Positions 36,333 through 43,883 of a DNA stretch of 64,000 nt are shown here, piece after piece (the stretch's first letter is position 1; every line of letters begins with the position of its first letter). Origin of the DNA: Viridilinea sp964592425 (GTDB taxonomy: Bacteria; Chloroflexota; Chloroflexia; Chloroflexales; Chloroflexaceae); contig CAZQCG010000009.1 of NCBI GenBank assembly GCA_964592425.1, positions 1 through 64,000 of the forward strand, written 5' to 3'. A program made the translations under genes and the position numbers. The notes below the pieces were generated by a model that did not search any database, was not told the DNA's origin, and saw only the letters and a program-made list of their open reading frames with translations.

Positions 36333-36759
36333 CAACGGGCAAACCAGGGAGCCGGTGGGGCGAAAGACTTGTGGAGGCGCTGCGTCACCAAAGGCCCGGG
36401 ATGAGGCCATGAAGCCACACAGCCGCTTTGTCCTTGAGCGTCAGGGCGCAAACCTGATGCTACGCCCCATTCGATGTCGCTGCGAAGATTGCCGACCACG
36501 AGCACGCGACAGAGATCAGCCATGGGGGCTCCCTTGAAAACTGCATCGAACTGGCCCTGATGCTCGTACACTGCGGCACGCGGCAGCCGGATCTCTGGGT
36601 TGTGGGGCCAGAGGAACAGCGCCGCTGAGCGATTCGCAAGCGTGTGGGCCGAACTGGCGAGGTGGGTCTGCGCTGCGCATAGCGGAGCCAAACCTGTCCA
36701 ACTGACCAGTCTCGAACTCCCCCGTCGAGGGGGGAGTTTTTGTTTTATCCGTCGTACCA
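36333..36759. other. Non-coding or decayed stretch ending in a terminator
   Basis: A coding-like segment without start (about 36465-36628, reading IADHEHATEISHGGSLENC then IELALMLVHCGTRQPDLW) may be a gene remnant of unknown family. AACTCCCC (36715-36722) and GGGGAGTT (36731-36738) form a stem followed by TTTTTGTTTT, a good intrinsic terminator on the plus strand. Confidence 0.5.
36715..36745 (+). terminator. Intrinsic terminator downstream of the KAP NTPase region
   Basis: An 8-bp or longer GC-rich stem (AACTCCCC/GGGGAGTT) closes a short loop containing GTCGA and is followed by a T-rich run, TTTTTGTTTT. It probably ends transcription from the KAP gene side. Confidence 0.7.
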
Positions 36760-37236
36760 TTGGCGTTGAAAAACGGAACCTGGCAGTCGGGTAGTATGCG
36801 CGAAATGCGGGAGGTTGATTTTGGCGAACCGTTTGGGCGCAAATACTGTATGCCGATGTTCATAGAAGAGTTTCGCCCCCTGCCAGAATTGATCCCTAAT
36901 TCGGCAATTGTCCTGAGTCGCCTGGGGGTCAGTGTACAACTCGATGGCAACTGGATCGGCGCTACGCCTGCCGGCGAGCGCCTGCTGGCGACCATCCGCC
37001 GCTACCGGATCGACGCCCAGCGCTTGTGGGTCGAACCGGGCTTTGCCGGGGTGCGGGAAATCGTCTTTTCAGACGAGCAGAGCCGGACCATCTTCGGCAA
37101 CTACGTTGATCTCCTGTATGCTGCGGCGTTAGCGGGGTTGGTGTGCGCGAGCTTCCCCGGCGTGCTGAACAGCCCTACCCACGCCGAAGTGATGCAATTC
37201 ATGCTTTGGATCGCATCATGGCTCACCTCGGCTTGA
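36760..37236 (+). pseudogene. C-terminal fragment resembling saccharopine dehydrogenase-like proteins
   Basis: A 158-residue frame containing MREVDFGEPFGRKYCMPMF and EEFRPLPELIPNSA. Segments of the type VDFGPPFGRR...PM...E...LPEL occur in the substrate domain of saccharopine dehydrogenase-like proteins. The N-terminal Rossmann domain is missing, so it is probably a truncated gene. It may still be translated from the ATG at 36760 or a later one. Assignment is by short motif only. Confidence 0.4.
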
Positions 37237-37327
37237 TCGCTGGCTCGCTTGGGTTGGGATTACGCTCTGGCGCACTCGACCGCGGATACGATTGTGGAAT
37301 CATCTCAAGATTGATTGGGAATCACAG

Positions 37328-38152
37328 ATGAACATTCAAGCCTGGTTTGTCCGTCATCCAATGCTCACCTATATCATCCTGACGGTGAGTTGGTCCTTCG
37401 GCATCTGGTCATTGTTATTGCTGTACATCCAACCCGGCGGACTGATGAACGCCCCGCCCAGCGCCTTCATCTTCGTCATTCTGGGCGGGTTTGGGCCTTC
37501 ACTCAGCGGCCTGTTCACCACCTGGCTGGTGTATGGACAAGCGGGGCTGCAAGCGCTGTGGGCCAGGGCACGCATGGGGAAGGTGGGTGGCTGGTGGTTT
37601 GCCCTGCTGGTGATCCCGGCAGTGACGGCGCTCACGCCACTCGTACGCTGGCTGGCTGGCTACCCGGTGGATCTCGGGGCCATACTAAAGCTGCTCGGCC
37701 CTGGCATTGCCCTGGGACTCACCGCCGGATTGATGGAAGAATTCGGCTGGCGCGGCTTTCTCCTGCCGCACCTGCTCAAACGCCACTCCCCATTCGTCGC
37801 CACCCTGTTGCTGGGCCTGGTCTGGGGTGGCTTGTGGCACGGCTATGCGGATTACTTCGCGCTTGGCGGCAGGGGTCTCGACTCGCTGATTTTGATCAGC
37901 CTGCTCGGCCCGATCTTGTTGACCGCCTGGTCCTTCATTATCACCTGGGTCTATGAACGAACCCAGGGCAGTTTGCTGATCGCCTACTTTATGCATGCCA
38001 GTCTTTCGTCCAGTGCGTTGATTTTCGGGCAAACCTATACCACCACCGCCGAAGAGTTGACCTGGACGGCAATCAGCACCGGGCTGGCCGTGCTTGCGGC
38101 GGCTTTTATCTGGCTGTTTATCCGGCGTTCCGGCCCACAAGCATCTGGTTGA
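37328..38152 (+). CDS. CPBP-family intramembrane glutamic protease
   Basis: A 274-residue protein with about eight hydrophobic helices. The CPBP/Abi signatures are present: EExxxR as MEEFGWRGFLLP (Glu137-Glu138), the following histidine motif GGLWHGYAD, and HASLSSS in a later helix. Relatives process prenylated or other membrane peptides; several bacterial ones give bacteriocin self-immunity. The start at 37328 was chosen because it opens the first hydrophobic segment. It is the last intact gene before the broken genes at the island end. Confidence 0.85.
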   Translation: MNIQAWFVRHPMLTYIILTVSWSFGIWSLLLLYIQPGGLMNAPPSAFIFVILGGFGPSLSGLFTTWLVYGQAGLQALWARARMGKVGGWWFALLVIPAVTALTPLVRWLAGYPVDLGAILKLLGPGIALGLTAGLMEEFGWRGFLLPHLLKRHSPFVATLLLGLVWGGLWHGYADYFALGGRGLDSLILISLLGPILLTAWSFIITWVYERTQGSLLIAYFMHASLSSSALIFGQTYTTTAEELTWTAISTGLAVLAAAFIWLFIRRSGPQASG

Positions 38153-38188
38153 CTTTCTTTGAAGGCAAGCTTTAGCTCGAGTACCTGT

Positions 38189-38296
38189 ATGATGCATACC
38201 CAACACGACTCCTACGCCGCAGCCGCCGGGGCGCTGTACAGTTCGCTGGGCTTTCACGAGTATGATCTGTCCGAACCCTGGGTCAAAGCATGGTAG
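38189..38296 (+). pseudogene. C-terminal remnant of a GNAT acetyltransferase
   Basis: The frame ends AAAGALYSSLGFHEYDLSEP WVKAW then stop. LYxSLGFxEYD is the usual last beta-bulge and strand of GNAT enzymes. The acetyl-CoA-binding part is missing. Confidence 0.6.
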
Positions 38297-38327
38297 GCCA
38301 GCAAACATGTGCTATGAAACCACGCTT

Positions 38328-38760
38328 ATGCGCCGACTCCTGCTCACGCTTGCCATCCTTTTGCTTTTGAGCGTCCTCCGGCCCGTCGCCGCACGTGAAA
38401 CCGGTAGCGCCTTCGCCCCCGGCGTACACCTGCGCTTTGAACAGCTCACGCTTGACGACGGCCTCTCGCAAAACGCGGGGCTTGCCCTGCTGCAAGACCG
38501 CCAGGGTTACCTGTGGATTGGCACAGAAGACGGACTGAACCGCTACAACGGCTATACCCTCACCCACTTCAAGCATGATCCCGATAACCCCGCCAGCCTC
38601 AGCCATAAAAGCATTATTGCCCTCTACGAGGATCGCGACGGCTTGCTGTGGATTGGCACCTGGGGCGGCGGCCTGAATCGTTTCGATCCCGTGACCGGCC
38701 ACTTTAGCCGCTACCTGCCCGACCCGGCCAACCCCGCCAGCCTTAGCCACCCCATCACGC
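38328..38760 (+). pseudogene. N-terminal fragment of a two-component-regulator-propeller protein
   Basis: A signal peptide (MRRLLLTLAILLLLSVLRP) is followed by LTLDDGLSQNAGLALLQDRQ, GYLWIGTEDGLNRYNG and GLLWIGTWGGGLNRFDP. These are ligand-binding propeller blades typical of large hybrid sensor kinases (Reg_prop repeats with LWIGT). After the second blade, at about 38760, the frame runs into unrelated sequence (VapC and integrase pieces), so the remaining blades, Y_Y_Y domain and kinase are lost. Confidence 0.75.
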
Positions 38761-38799
38761 TCGGCGAGCAAATTCAGGGTCGGCTCGCCATGATTAGTC

Positions 38800-38955
38800 G
38801 ATCTGGTTCGCAGCCTGATACGGCACGAGGTTACGTGCGTCGACGGGAAACCATCACGTTCTATCAAGCGATCCAGTTGGTCGATTACACCCCTGCTGCC
38901 ATCGCGCACTTCGAAGCTCTGCGCCGCCAGGGAATTCGCATCGGGACGCAGGATC
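38800..38955 (+). pseudogene. C-terminal remnant of a VapC-like PIN toxin
   Basis: The frame contains IQLVDYTPAAIAHFEALRRQ then GIRIGTQDLRID. Segments of the form DFTPEAA..FEELRRQGIRIGTQDLRIAA are the end of VapC PIN-domain RNases. The N-terminal catalytic Asp part is missing. Confidence 0.6.
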
Positions 38956-38979
38956 TCCGCATCGACCGTGGGGCCGCGA

Positions 38980-39307
38980 TGACCGCCAAAACGATGCGCG
39001 ACACGCCGCTGGAGCCCCACAACGTGGTTTGGCACTTCAAGAGCGTGCTGCGCAAGGCCGGCTGCCGGAGAGCGTGCGCTTCCACGACCTGCGCGGCACA
39101 GCCATTACCGACTGGATTGCCGCCGGCGGCGACCCCAAGGCCGTGCAGGCCGCCGCAGGCCATGCGAGCGTCGAGACGACCCTGACCTACTACGCGCAGG
39201 CCAGGGCGGAGAACCTGCGCCGCACGGTCGAGGAGGCGGAGCGGCGTCGAATGGACACAGCTACGGACACACCCCCGCCATCCTCACGCGGCGGGGCTGC
39301 GGCGTAA
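38980..39307 (+). pseudogene. Tyrosine recombinase/integrase C-terminal remnant with frameshift
   Basis: The frame LEPHNVVWHFKSVLRKAG breaks near 39062. A one-base change there (GGCTGCCGG where GGCCTGCCGG is expected) would join it to LPESVRFHDLRGTAITDWIA and GHASVETTLTYYAQA in the next frame. HDLRGT, GHAS and the tyrosine in TYYAQ are the His-x-x-Arg, His and Tyr catalytic elements of phage-type integrases. The N-terminal part and first catalytic Arg are absent. Its end lies 35 bases from the tRNA-Arg 3' end, where an integrase of a tRNA-targeted element is expected. Confidence 0.75.
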
Positions 39308-39310
39308 CGA

Positions 39311-39340
39311 AGCCCTACCGCGTCCCAATGCGGTAGGGCT
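39311..39340. terminator. Hairpin downstream of tRNA-Arg
   Basis: AGCCCTACCGC (39311-39321) pairs with GCGGTAGGGCT (39330-39340), an 11-bp perfect stem directly beyond the CCA end of the tRNA. It may terminate or help process the tRNA transcript; no clear U-run is present on the minus strand. Confidence 0.5.
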
Positions 39341-39341
39341 G

Positions 39342-39417
39342 TGGCGCCCCCGGCGCGACTCGAACGCACGACACGCGGTTTAGGAAACCGCTGCTCTATC
39401 CTCTGAGCTACGGGGGC
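39342..39417 (-). tRNA. tRNA-Arg (anticodon CCT)
   Basis: On the minus strand the acceptor GCCCCCG/CGGGGGC, D-arm GCTCAGAGGATAGAGC, anticodon arm GCGGT-TTCCTAA-ACCGC (anticodon CCT, reading AGG), T-arm GTGCGTTCGAGTCGCGC and encoded CCA are all present in 76 bases. It is the intact copy of the two decayed versions at 17136 and 22447 and probably the integration target of the island to its left. Confidence 0.95.
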
Positions 39418-39453
39418 CTCTGCCTGGCATAGTACACAGATCAGGATTGGATG

Positions 39454-40476
39454 TCAATCTTTCGCCGTGTTGCCCCAGAGTAGGCGCTGGCGCATCCAGC
39501 CAGCGGTGTTGTGAAAGTTGACCACCGCACTCCCCGGTGGAACAAGCTCGTCGCAAGCCTGGCGTAGCGCGGCGCTCAGTTCCATCTCAAGCACAGGCAG
39601 GATCTGCTCAAGCTGAGCCAGGGTGCGTACCCCAAACAGCGGCGCAGTAACCCCTGGCTGATCTTTCACCCAGAGTAGGGCCAACTGGCCCGCCGCGATC
39701 CCATGCTCTTGCGCCAGCGCCATAAAACGCTGCCCGACCACAACTCCCGCCGGGGTGACCCGCTCGGCATAGATGCCGCCCCGTAACGCCGCCCGTGAGT
39801 CGTCCGGCACCGCGACAGCATCGGCGTAACGCCCCGCCAGCAGGCCCTGGGCCAGCGGTGACCAGGGGAGCAGGGCCAGGTTGTAGGCCCTTGCCAGTGG
39901 CACTAACTCGTTCTCAATGCGCCGATCCAGCAGGTTGTAGGGCGGTTGCTCGGAGATGTAACGCGCCAGACTGTAGCGCTCACTGACCGCCAACGCCTCC
40001 ATCACCCGCCATGCCGGGTGGGTCGAACAGCCGATGTAGCGCACCTTACCCTGCCGTACCAGGTCGGTCAAGGCCCCAAGGGTCTCCTCAACCGGTAGAT
40101 TGGGGTCGGGCCGGTGGATCTGATAGAGATCGAGATAGTCGGTGCGCAGCCGCCGGAGTGAGGCTTCACAGGCTCGCAGCAGGTGTAGACGCGAATTACC
40201 GCGCTCGTTTGGGCCAGGGCCGGTCGGGAAGTGCGCCTTGGTGGCAAGAATAACCTCGTGACGCCGCCCATTCGCCGCCAGAGCCGCGCCGATTACCTGC
40301 TCGCTCGCCCCGGCATTGTACATATCGGCCGTGTCGATCAGGTTGATCCCCGCGTCAAGTGCGCGGTCGATGATTCGTGCCGCCTCGTCAGCCGGGGTCG
40401 GGTTGCCGAAATTCATCGTGCCAATCGCGAGTGGCGCCACCCGTACGCCTGTACGTCCTAGCAGGCGATATTCCAA
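39454..40476 (-). CDS. Aldo/keto reductase
   Basis: A 340-residue NADPH-dependent reductase of the (beta/alpha)8 aldo/keto superfamily, voltage-gated K+ channel beta/YajO-like branch. Asp and Tyr of the tetrad are in LIDTADMYNAG, Lys in LATKAHFP and the His in LYQIHRPDP. A C-terminal nucleotide-binding segment (LFGVRTLAQLEQ) fits the family. No ATG is well placed: AAGGAGG lies 5 bases before a TTG at 40476, which begins LEYRLLGRTG, the normal N terminus, so I chose TTG. The longer frame from 40509 would cover the ribosome site. Substrate unknown. Confidence 0.88.
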   Translation of the reverse strand: MEYRLLGRTGVRVAPLAIGTMNFGNPTPADEAARIIDRALDAGINLIDTADMYNAGASEQVIGAALAANGRRHEVILATKAHFPTGPGPNERGNSRLHLLRACEASLRRLRTDYLDLYQIHRPDPNLPVEETLGALTDLVRQGKVRYIGCSTHPAWRVMEALAVSERYSLARYISEQPPYNLLDRRIENELVPLARAYNLALLPWSPLAQGLLAGRYADAVAVPDDSRAALRGGIYAERVTPAGVVVGQRFMALAQEHGIAAGQLALLWVKDQPGVTAPLFGVRTLAQLEQILPVLEMELSAALRQACDELVPPGSAVVNFHNTAGWMRQRLLWGNTAKD

Positions 40477-40498
40477 AGTTGCCTCCTTCGAACTGGCT

Positions 40499-41017
40499 TC
40501 AACCCCCACTGCGCCGACTTTTGCGAACCAGCAGTACCCCGCTGAGACAACTGAGCAGGCCAGCTACGATCAGCATGCGGTAGTCGCGCTCGTTGGCTGC
40601 TATGCCTACTTGCGGAATGCTCGGTGTGATCGCTGGCATCGTCGGTCTTGCTACCCGTGTGGCGCTCGCTGTCGGGCCTGGTGTACCTACCCGCGTGGCG
40701 CTCGCTGTCGGGCCTGGTGTACCTACCCGCGTGGCGCTCGCTGTCATGGTCGGGCGAGGCGGCGTGGAGGTCACCGTACGTGCTAGAGCAGTGGCCGTTA
40801 ATCCGGCACGGATGGTCGCTAGCGGCACAGCCGTCAAGGGTTGGCGGCTTGGGTCAAGGGTTGGGCGTGGCTGCGCCGGAACGACCTGGGCCCCGGCTGG
40901 GTATGCAAGGCTACGAGCGGTAGCACCCCACGGCCCGAACAGCAGCAATGGGAGGATGCCAAGCATGGTCAGCAGCCCGATCAGCCATTTTTGCAGCGGG
41001 CGGTTATGGCCCATCAC
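40499..41017 (-). CDS. Pro/Thr-rich exported surface protein with C-terminal membrane anchor
   Basis: A 172-residue protein. The N-terminal hydrophobic segment (WLIGLLTMLGILPLLLFG) is a signal or anchor. The middle is a Pro/Thr/Ala-rich stalk with tandem copies of SATRVGTPGPTA. The C terminus is a hydrophobic helix (MLIVAGLLSCLSGVLLV) followed by RKSRRSGG, like a sorting or stop-transfer tail. It overlaps the stop region of the neighbouring gene on the same strand (start 41017, neighbour end 41004), so they are probably co-expressed. Function unknown. Confidence 0.6.
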   Translation of the reverse strand: MMGHNRPLQKWLIGLLTMLGILPLLLFGPWGATARSLAYPAGAQVVPAQPRPTLDPSRQPLTAVPLATIRAGLTATALARTVTSTPPRPTMTASATRVGTPGPTASATRVGTPGPTASATRVARPTMPAITPSIPQVGIAANERDYRMLIVAGLLSCLSGVLLVRKSRRSGG

Positions 41018-42419
41018 CCACCATCACTTCGGTCGGCCCATCAAGATAGCCCGGCGGAGGCTGGCCGTCCTCAGGCATAGCGGCCAGTTCATGATAGGTG
41101 TCGCCGAGCACATAGAGTTGCTGCACGCCCGGTTGATCAAAGCTCAGCAGGTTTGAGCGGGTCGGGTCGGCATCAAGGCTGTTCAGCGCCCGTGTTTCGC
41201 CCGGATCGAGCCGCTCAATGCGCCAGGTTGCCCCATAGGTGGCAATGGCGCTCCAGGGTAGACCAGGTGCCGGCGTCTCTTCAGGTGTAACATAGAGATC
41301 AACCCAGAAGGGCATGCTGATCACCTGGTCGCTCAAGTTGCGCACCTGTACCTGTACATTGACCACCTCACCTGTCAGGGGTGGATCAGGGTCAATCCCG
41401 ATCAGCCGCACCTCCAATCCAGGCGCTACCGCCACCGTGGGGCTGGTCGCTACCGGCGTAACTGTCGAAGCACCAGGTGTCAGACTGGCGCTATTTGTCG
41501 GGTCTGAACGCACCATCCGGATCAGGGCAAAGCCGCCCAGCCCAAGCGCGACCAGGATCAAGAGCCCGGTCAGGATCATCTTCCAGGGTGGGCCGGACGC
41601 CGGTGCTGCAAGCGCCGGGTCGGGAGCCGAACGGAAGAGGCGTTGCTCCAGAGGGCTAAGCAGCGTTACGTCTGGTTCATCACCCGGCGAAGGCGCATCC
41701 GCCGCGACCGCCGCTCCTGGCAGTTCATCGACCACCAAAGGCTCAATCGCAGCGACTGCCGCTCCTGGCGCAGGCGCATCCGCCGCGACCGCTGCCTCTG
41801 GTGGCGCATCCACCAGCGGCGCAGGCGCATCCGCCGCGACCCCTGCCCCTGGCGGCGCATCCACCAGCGGCGAAGGCGCATCCGCAGTGACTGCCGCCCC
41901 TGGTGGCGCATCCACCAGCGGCGAAGGCGCATCCGCCGCGACCCCTGCCCCTGGCGGCGCATCCACCAGCGGCGAAGGCGCATCCGCAGTGACTGCCGCC
42001 CCTGGTGGCGCATCCACCAGCGGCGAAGGCGCATCCGCCGCGACCGCTGCCTCTGGTGGTTGCATACCGAGGTGCGTACGCAACAGATCGGGCAAAACCT
42101 GAGCCTGGTACGGGCCAGAGTCAAGCCTGCCAAAGCCACTGGCCAGGCTTAAGCCATCCTCGCCAATGATCACGAGGTTCGGGCGTTGCCGTAACCGGCG
42201 AAAGATCGCCAGGATCGCCGTATCGCCTGCAGGCCCGCGCTCAATCAGCGCCAACTGGGCCTGTTGGGCTGGCTCACACTGCTCGAAGGCTGTCTCACTA
42301 TGCAGATAGAGCGCAGTGTAGCCAGCACTCCGCAGGATTGCCAGGATCGGTTGGATCTGCAACGGGTCAGTGCCGACCACGATCACCTGGGGCGACGGGT
42401 GTGCGGCAAGCCTGATCAT
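41004..42419 (-). CDS. Membrane protein with receiver-like N domain, 17-residue repeats and an extracellular CARDB-like domain
   Basis: A 471-residue protein. Residues 1-115 (VIVVGTDPLQIQPILAILRS...LALIERGP...NLVIIGEDG) resemble a degenerate receiver-like fold. Residues about 117-230 are tandem copies of a 17-residue unit (ADAPSPLVDAPPGAAVT). One transmembrane helix (ILTGLLILVALGLGGFALI) follows. The C-terminal 150 residues (VNVQVQVRNLSDQVISMPFW) look like a CARDB/immunoglobulin-like domain outside the cell. It lies 4 bases from, and overlaps, the upstream coiled-coil gene. I do not recognise a named family. Confidence 0.6.
   Translation of the reverse strand: MIRLAAHPSPQVIVVGTDPLQIQPILAILRSAGYTALYLHSETAFEQCEPAQQAQLALIERGPAGDTAILAIFRRLRQRPNLVIIGEDGLSLASGFGRLDSGPYQAQVLPDLLRTHLGMQPPEAAVAADAPSPLVDAPPGAAVTADAPSPLVDAPPGAGVAADAPSPLVDAPPGAAVTADAPSPLVDAPPGAGVAADAPAPLVDAPPEAAVAADAPAPGAAVAAIEPLVVDELPGAAVAADAPSPGDEPDVTLLSPLEQRLFRSAPDPALAAPASGPPWKMILTGLLILVALGLGGFALIRMVRSDPTNSASLTPGASTVTPVATSPTVAVAPGLEVRLIGIDPDPPLTGEVVNVQVQVRNLSDQVISMPFWVDLYVTPEETPAPGLPWSAIATYGATWRIERLDPGETRALNSLDADPTRSNLLSFDQPGVQQLYVLGDTYHELAAMPEDGQPPPGYLDGPTEVMVGDGP
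41770..42060 (-). repeat. 51-bp in-frame tandem repeat
   Basis: GCATCCACCAGCGG recurs at 41806, 41857, 41908, 41959 and 42010, exactly 51 bases apart. Each unit encodes 17 residues of an Ala/Pro/Asp-rich linker. Units alternate between two versions (GVAADAP and AVTADAP), which suggests duplication of pairs. Confidence 0.85.
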
Positions 42420-43321
42420 GAATGATGATAGCTGAGATACACCTGATCGCCGCGCTCACTAACCAACCTCGCTACGTCCGAGAGGTGCAGCGTGAGCGAG
42501 GCCCCAAGCGGATCACTGCCACTGTAGCTGACAGCAATCGTCAACTCCTGGCGCTCATACTCAACCAGGCGGGTCGACTCGATTCCTGGTACATGTGCAA
42601 GCTGATCAAGCAGATCGGACGCGGCCACAAAGCTCTGCACGCCTGTAAAATGCACCTCTCGCTCAAAAGTGAATTCGGCCTCGACTGGCTCACTCAGAGC
42701 CGCATCGGTGGGTGCGGCTGGCACTACCTGGCCCTGATCGAGCGCATAGTTCTCAGTCGTGATCGCCTCATCATGGCTGAGGATAGTCGTTGGTCTGGCC
42801 TCGGCAAGGGCAATCTCAACCTCCGGCGCTGGCGCTACCACCGGATCTGCCAGCGGGGGCGGTGGGCTGAGTTGCACTGTCGGAGCAGGCTTTGTGGGCG
42901 GTACCGCCGCTGTTGGCACCGCAGCAACTGGCGGTAGTGCCGGCTCGAACAGGGGGGCTGTGCCACCCGACAGTGTGACTGGCCCAACCTCCGGGGTTGG
43001 AGCCAGCGGCTGGGTAGAGGTCAGGCGCAACAGATCGCCCAACGAACGCTGTAACTCAGCCAGGCGTGCAGCCATCTGCCGCGACTCGGCGATGATTCGA
43101 TCCCGCTCGACATTGGCCTCACGCAGGATGCGCTCACGTTCGACTCGGGCCGCTGCCCGATGCTGGGCCAGCTCACTTTCGAATTGACGGCGGGCCTGCG
43201 CCAACTCATGCTCAAGCTGACTGCGCGCCTGCGCCAGGCTCGCCTCGTGGACACGCCGCTCCTCGGCCAGCGCCACACGCAACTCACCAACCTCCTGGCG
43301 CAAAGCATCGCGCAATTGCAC
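42416..43321 (-). CDS. Coiled-coil protein of unknown function (5' part possibly frameshifted)
   Basis: A 301-residue frame from GTG at 43321. The first 110 residues are a strong coiled coil (LRVALAEERRVHEASLAQA...VERERILREANVERDRIIAE), followed by a Pro-rich linker and a C-terminal 90-residue domain (REVHFTGVQSFVAASDLLDQ...VYLSYHHS). The domain pattern suggests a DivIVA-like or scaffold protein, which is a guess. The reading frame continues upstream of the GTG as coiled coil (EFTKQLEEETERLLARYRRQ) without a normal start codon. The small frame 43395-43565 would join it through a one-base shift in an AAAA run at 43415-43418. Confidence 0.6.
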   Translation of the reverse strand: MQLRDALRQEVGELRVALAEERRVHEASLAQARSQLEHELAQARRQFESELAQHRAAARVERERILREANVERDRIIAESRQMAARLAELQRSLGDLLRLTSTQPLAPTPEVGPVTLSGGTAPLFEPALPPVAAVPTAAVPPTKPAPTVQLSPPPPLADPVVAPAPEVEIALAEARPTTILSHDEAITTENYALDQGQVVPAAPTDAALSEPVEAEFTFEREVHFTGVQSFVAASDLLDQLAHVPGIESTRLVEYERQELTIAVSYSGSDPLGASLTLHLSDVARLVSERGDQVYLSYHHS

Positions 43322-43394
43322 CTGGTCAAGCCGCTGACGTCGGTAACGCGCCAGCAGTCGTTCGGTCTCTTCTTCAAGTTGTTTAGTAAATTCA

Positions 43395-43565
43395 CTACCA
43401 AAATGAATAGTCTGTTTTAATATTTGATTGAACCTGCTGCTCCATCATCTCATAGAGACTCTGGCGCTTCTGAATCCACTCGCTAAAGCGCTGCTCTTCC
43501 TCAGGCGGCAGATCATGCGTATTGGTATGCGGTGTCTCTGAGGGCTGATCAATGCGCAGATCCAT
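43395..43565 (-). CDS. Short 5' frame, probably the N terminus of the coiled-coil gene
   Basis: A 56-residue frame starting MDLRIDQPSETPHTNTHDLP and ending EMMEQQVQSNIKTDYSFW. Skipping one A in the AAAA run converts the end to NIKQTIHFGSEFTKQLEEET, in frame with the next gene. It is therefore likely the true N terminus, separated by a natural or sequencing frameshift. Confidence 0.5.
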   Translation of the reverse strand: MDLRIDQPSETPHTNTHDLPPEEEQRFSEWIQKRQSLYEMMEQQVQSNIKTDYSFW

Positions 43566-43883
43566 AGCTAAAGCCTCATGCTACAGGCGTTGGAACAGCC
43601 CAACTATACCGCTGTCACTGGCTCTATGTCAAATGTAGCACGCGTAGTACGTGCAGCCCGACTGTTGCGGGCTGCTACAGGCGAGCATCATGCAACCAGG
43701 ACGTTTGCTGGAACCGCAGGTTCTTTATGGTATACTGCCGCCGCATAGTGCAGCCAATCTAGCGTGGTTATAGGTGCGTGCGCGAAGCGCATACCCTTGC
43801 ATCACCCCTGCCCTGTCGATGCTGTCAGGCTCAGCCATACAGCATCCGCTCATAGTTCGAGCAGTATTGATGAGGAGCATCAT
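43566..43883. other. Divergent intergenic region
   Basis: It separates the minus-strand coiled-coil gene from the plus-strand hydrolase and should hold promoters for both. A TATACT at about 43731-43736 could be a plus-strand -10, but no -35 is well spaced. No gene is supported. Confidence 0.4.

Larger units (their letters stand above)
22499..39341. mobile_element. Putative genomic island integrated at tRNA-Arg(CCU)
   Basis: The segment lies between tRNA copy B and the intact tRNA-Arg at 39342. An integrase C-terminal remnant abuts the tRNA, and FtsK-like, VapC, GNAT and propeller fragments lie near the ends. It carries the DGR. A second copy A at 17136 suggests an earlier or tandem insertion (17189-22446). 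The integrase is broken, so the island is probably immobile now. Boundaries are inferred from the tRNA pieces only. Confidence 0.5.

Noticed and set aside
41770..42060. Regularly spaced repeats considered as a CRISPR array
   Set aside because: The 51-base units are contiguous, in frame, and have no unique spacers. The heptamer array at 34690 also lacks spacers. No CRISPR array or cas gene was found.
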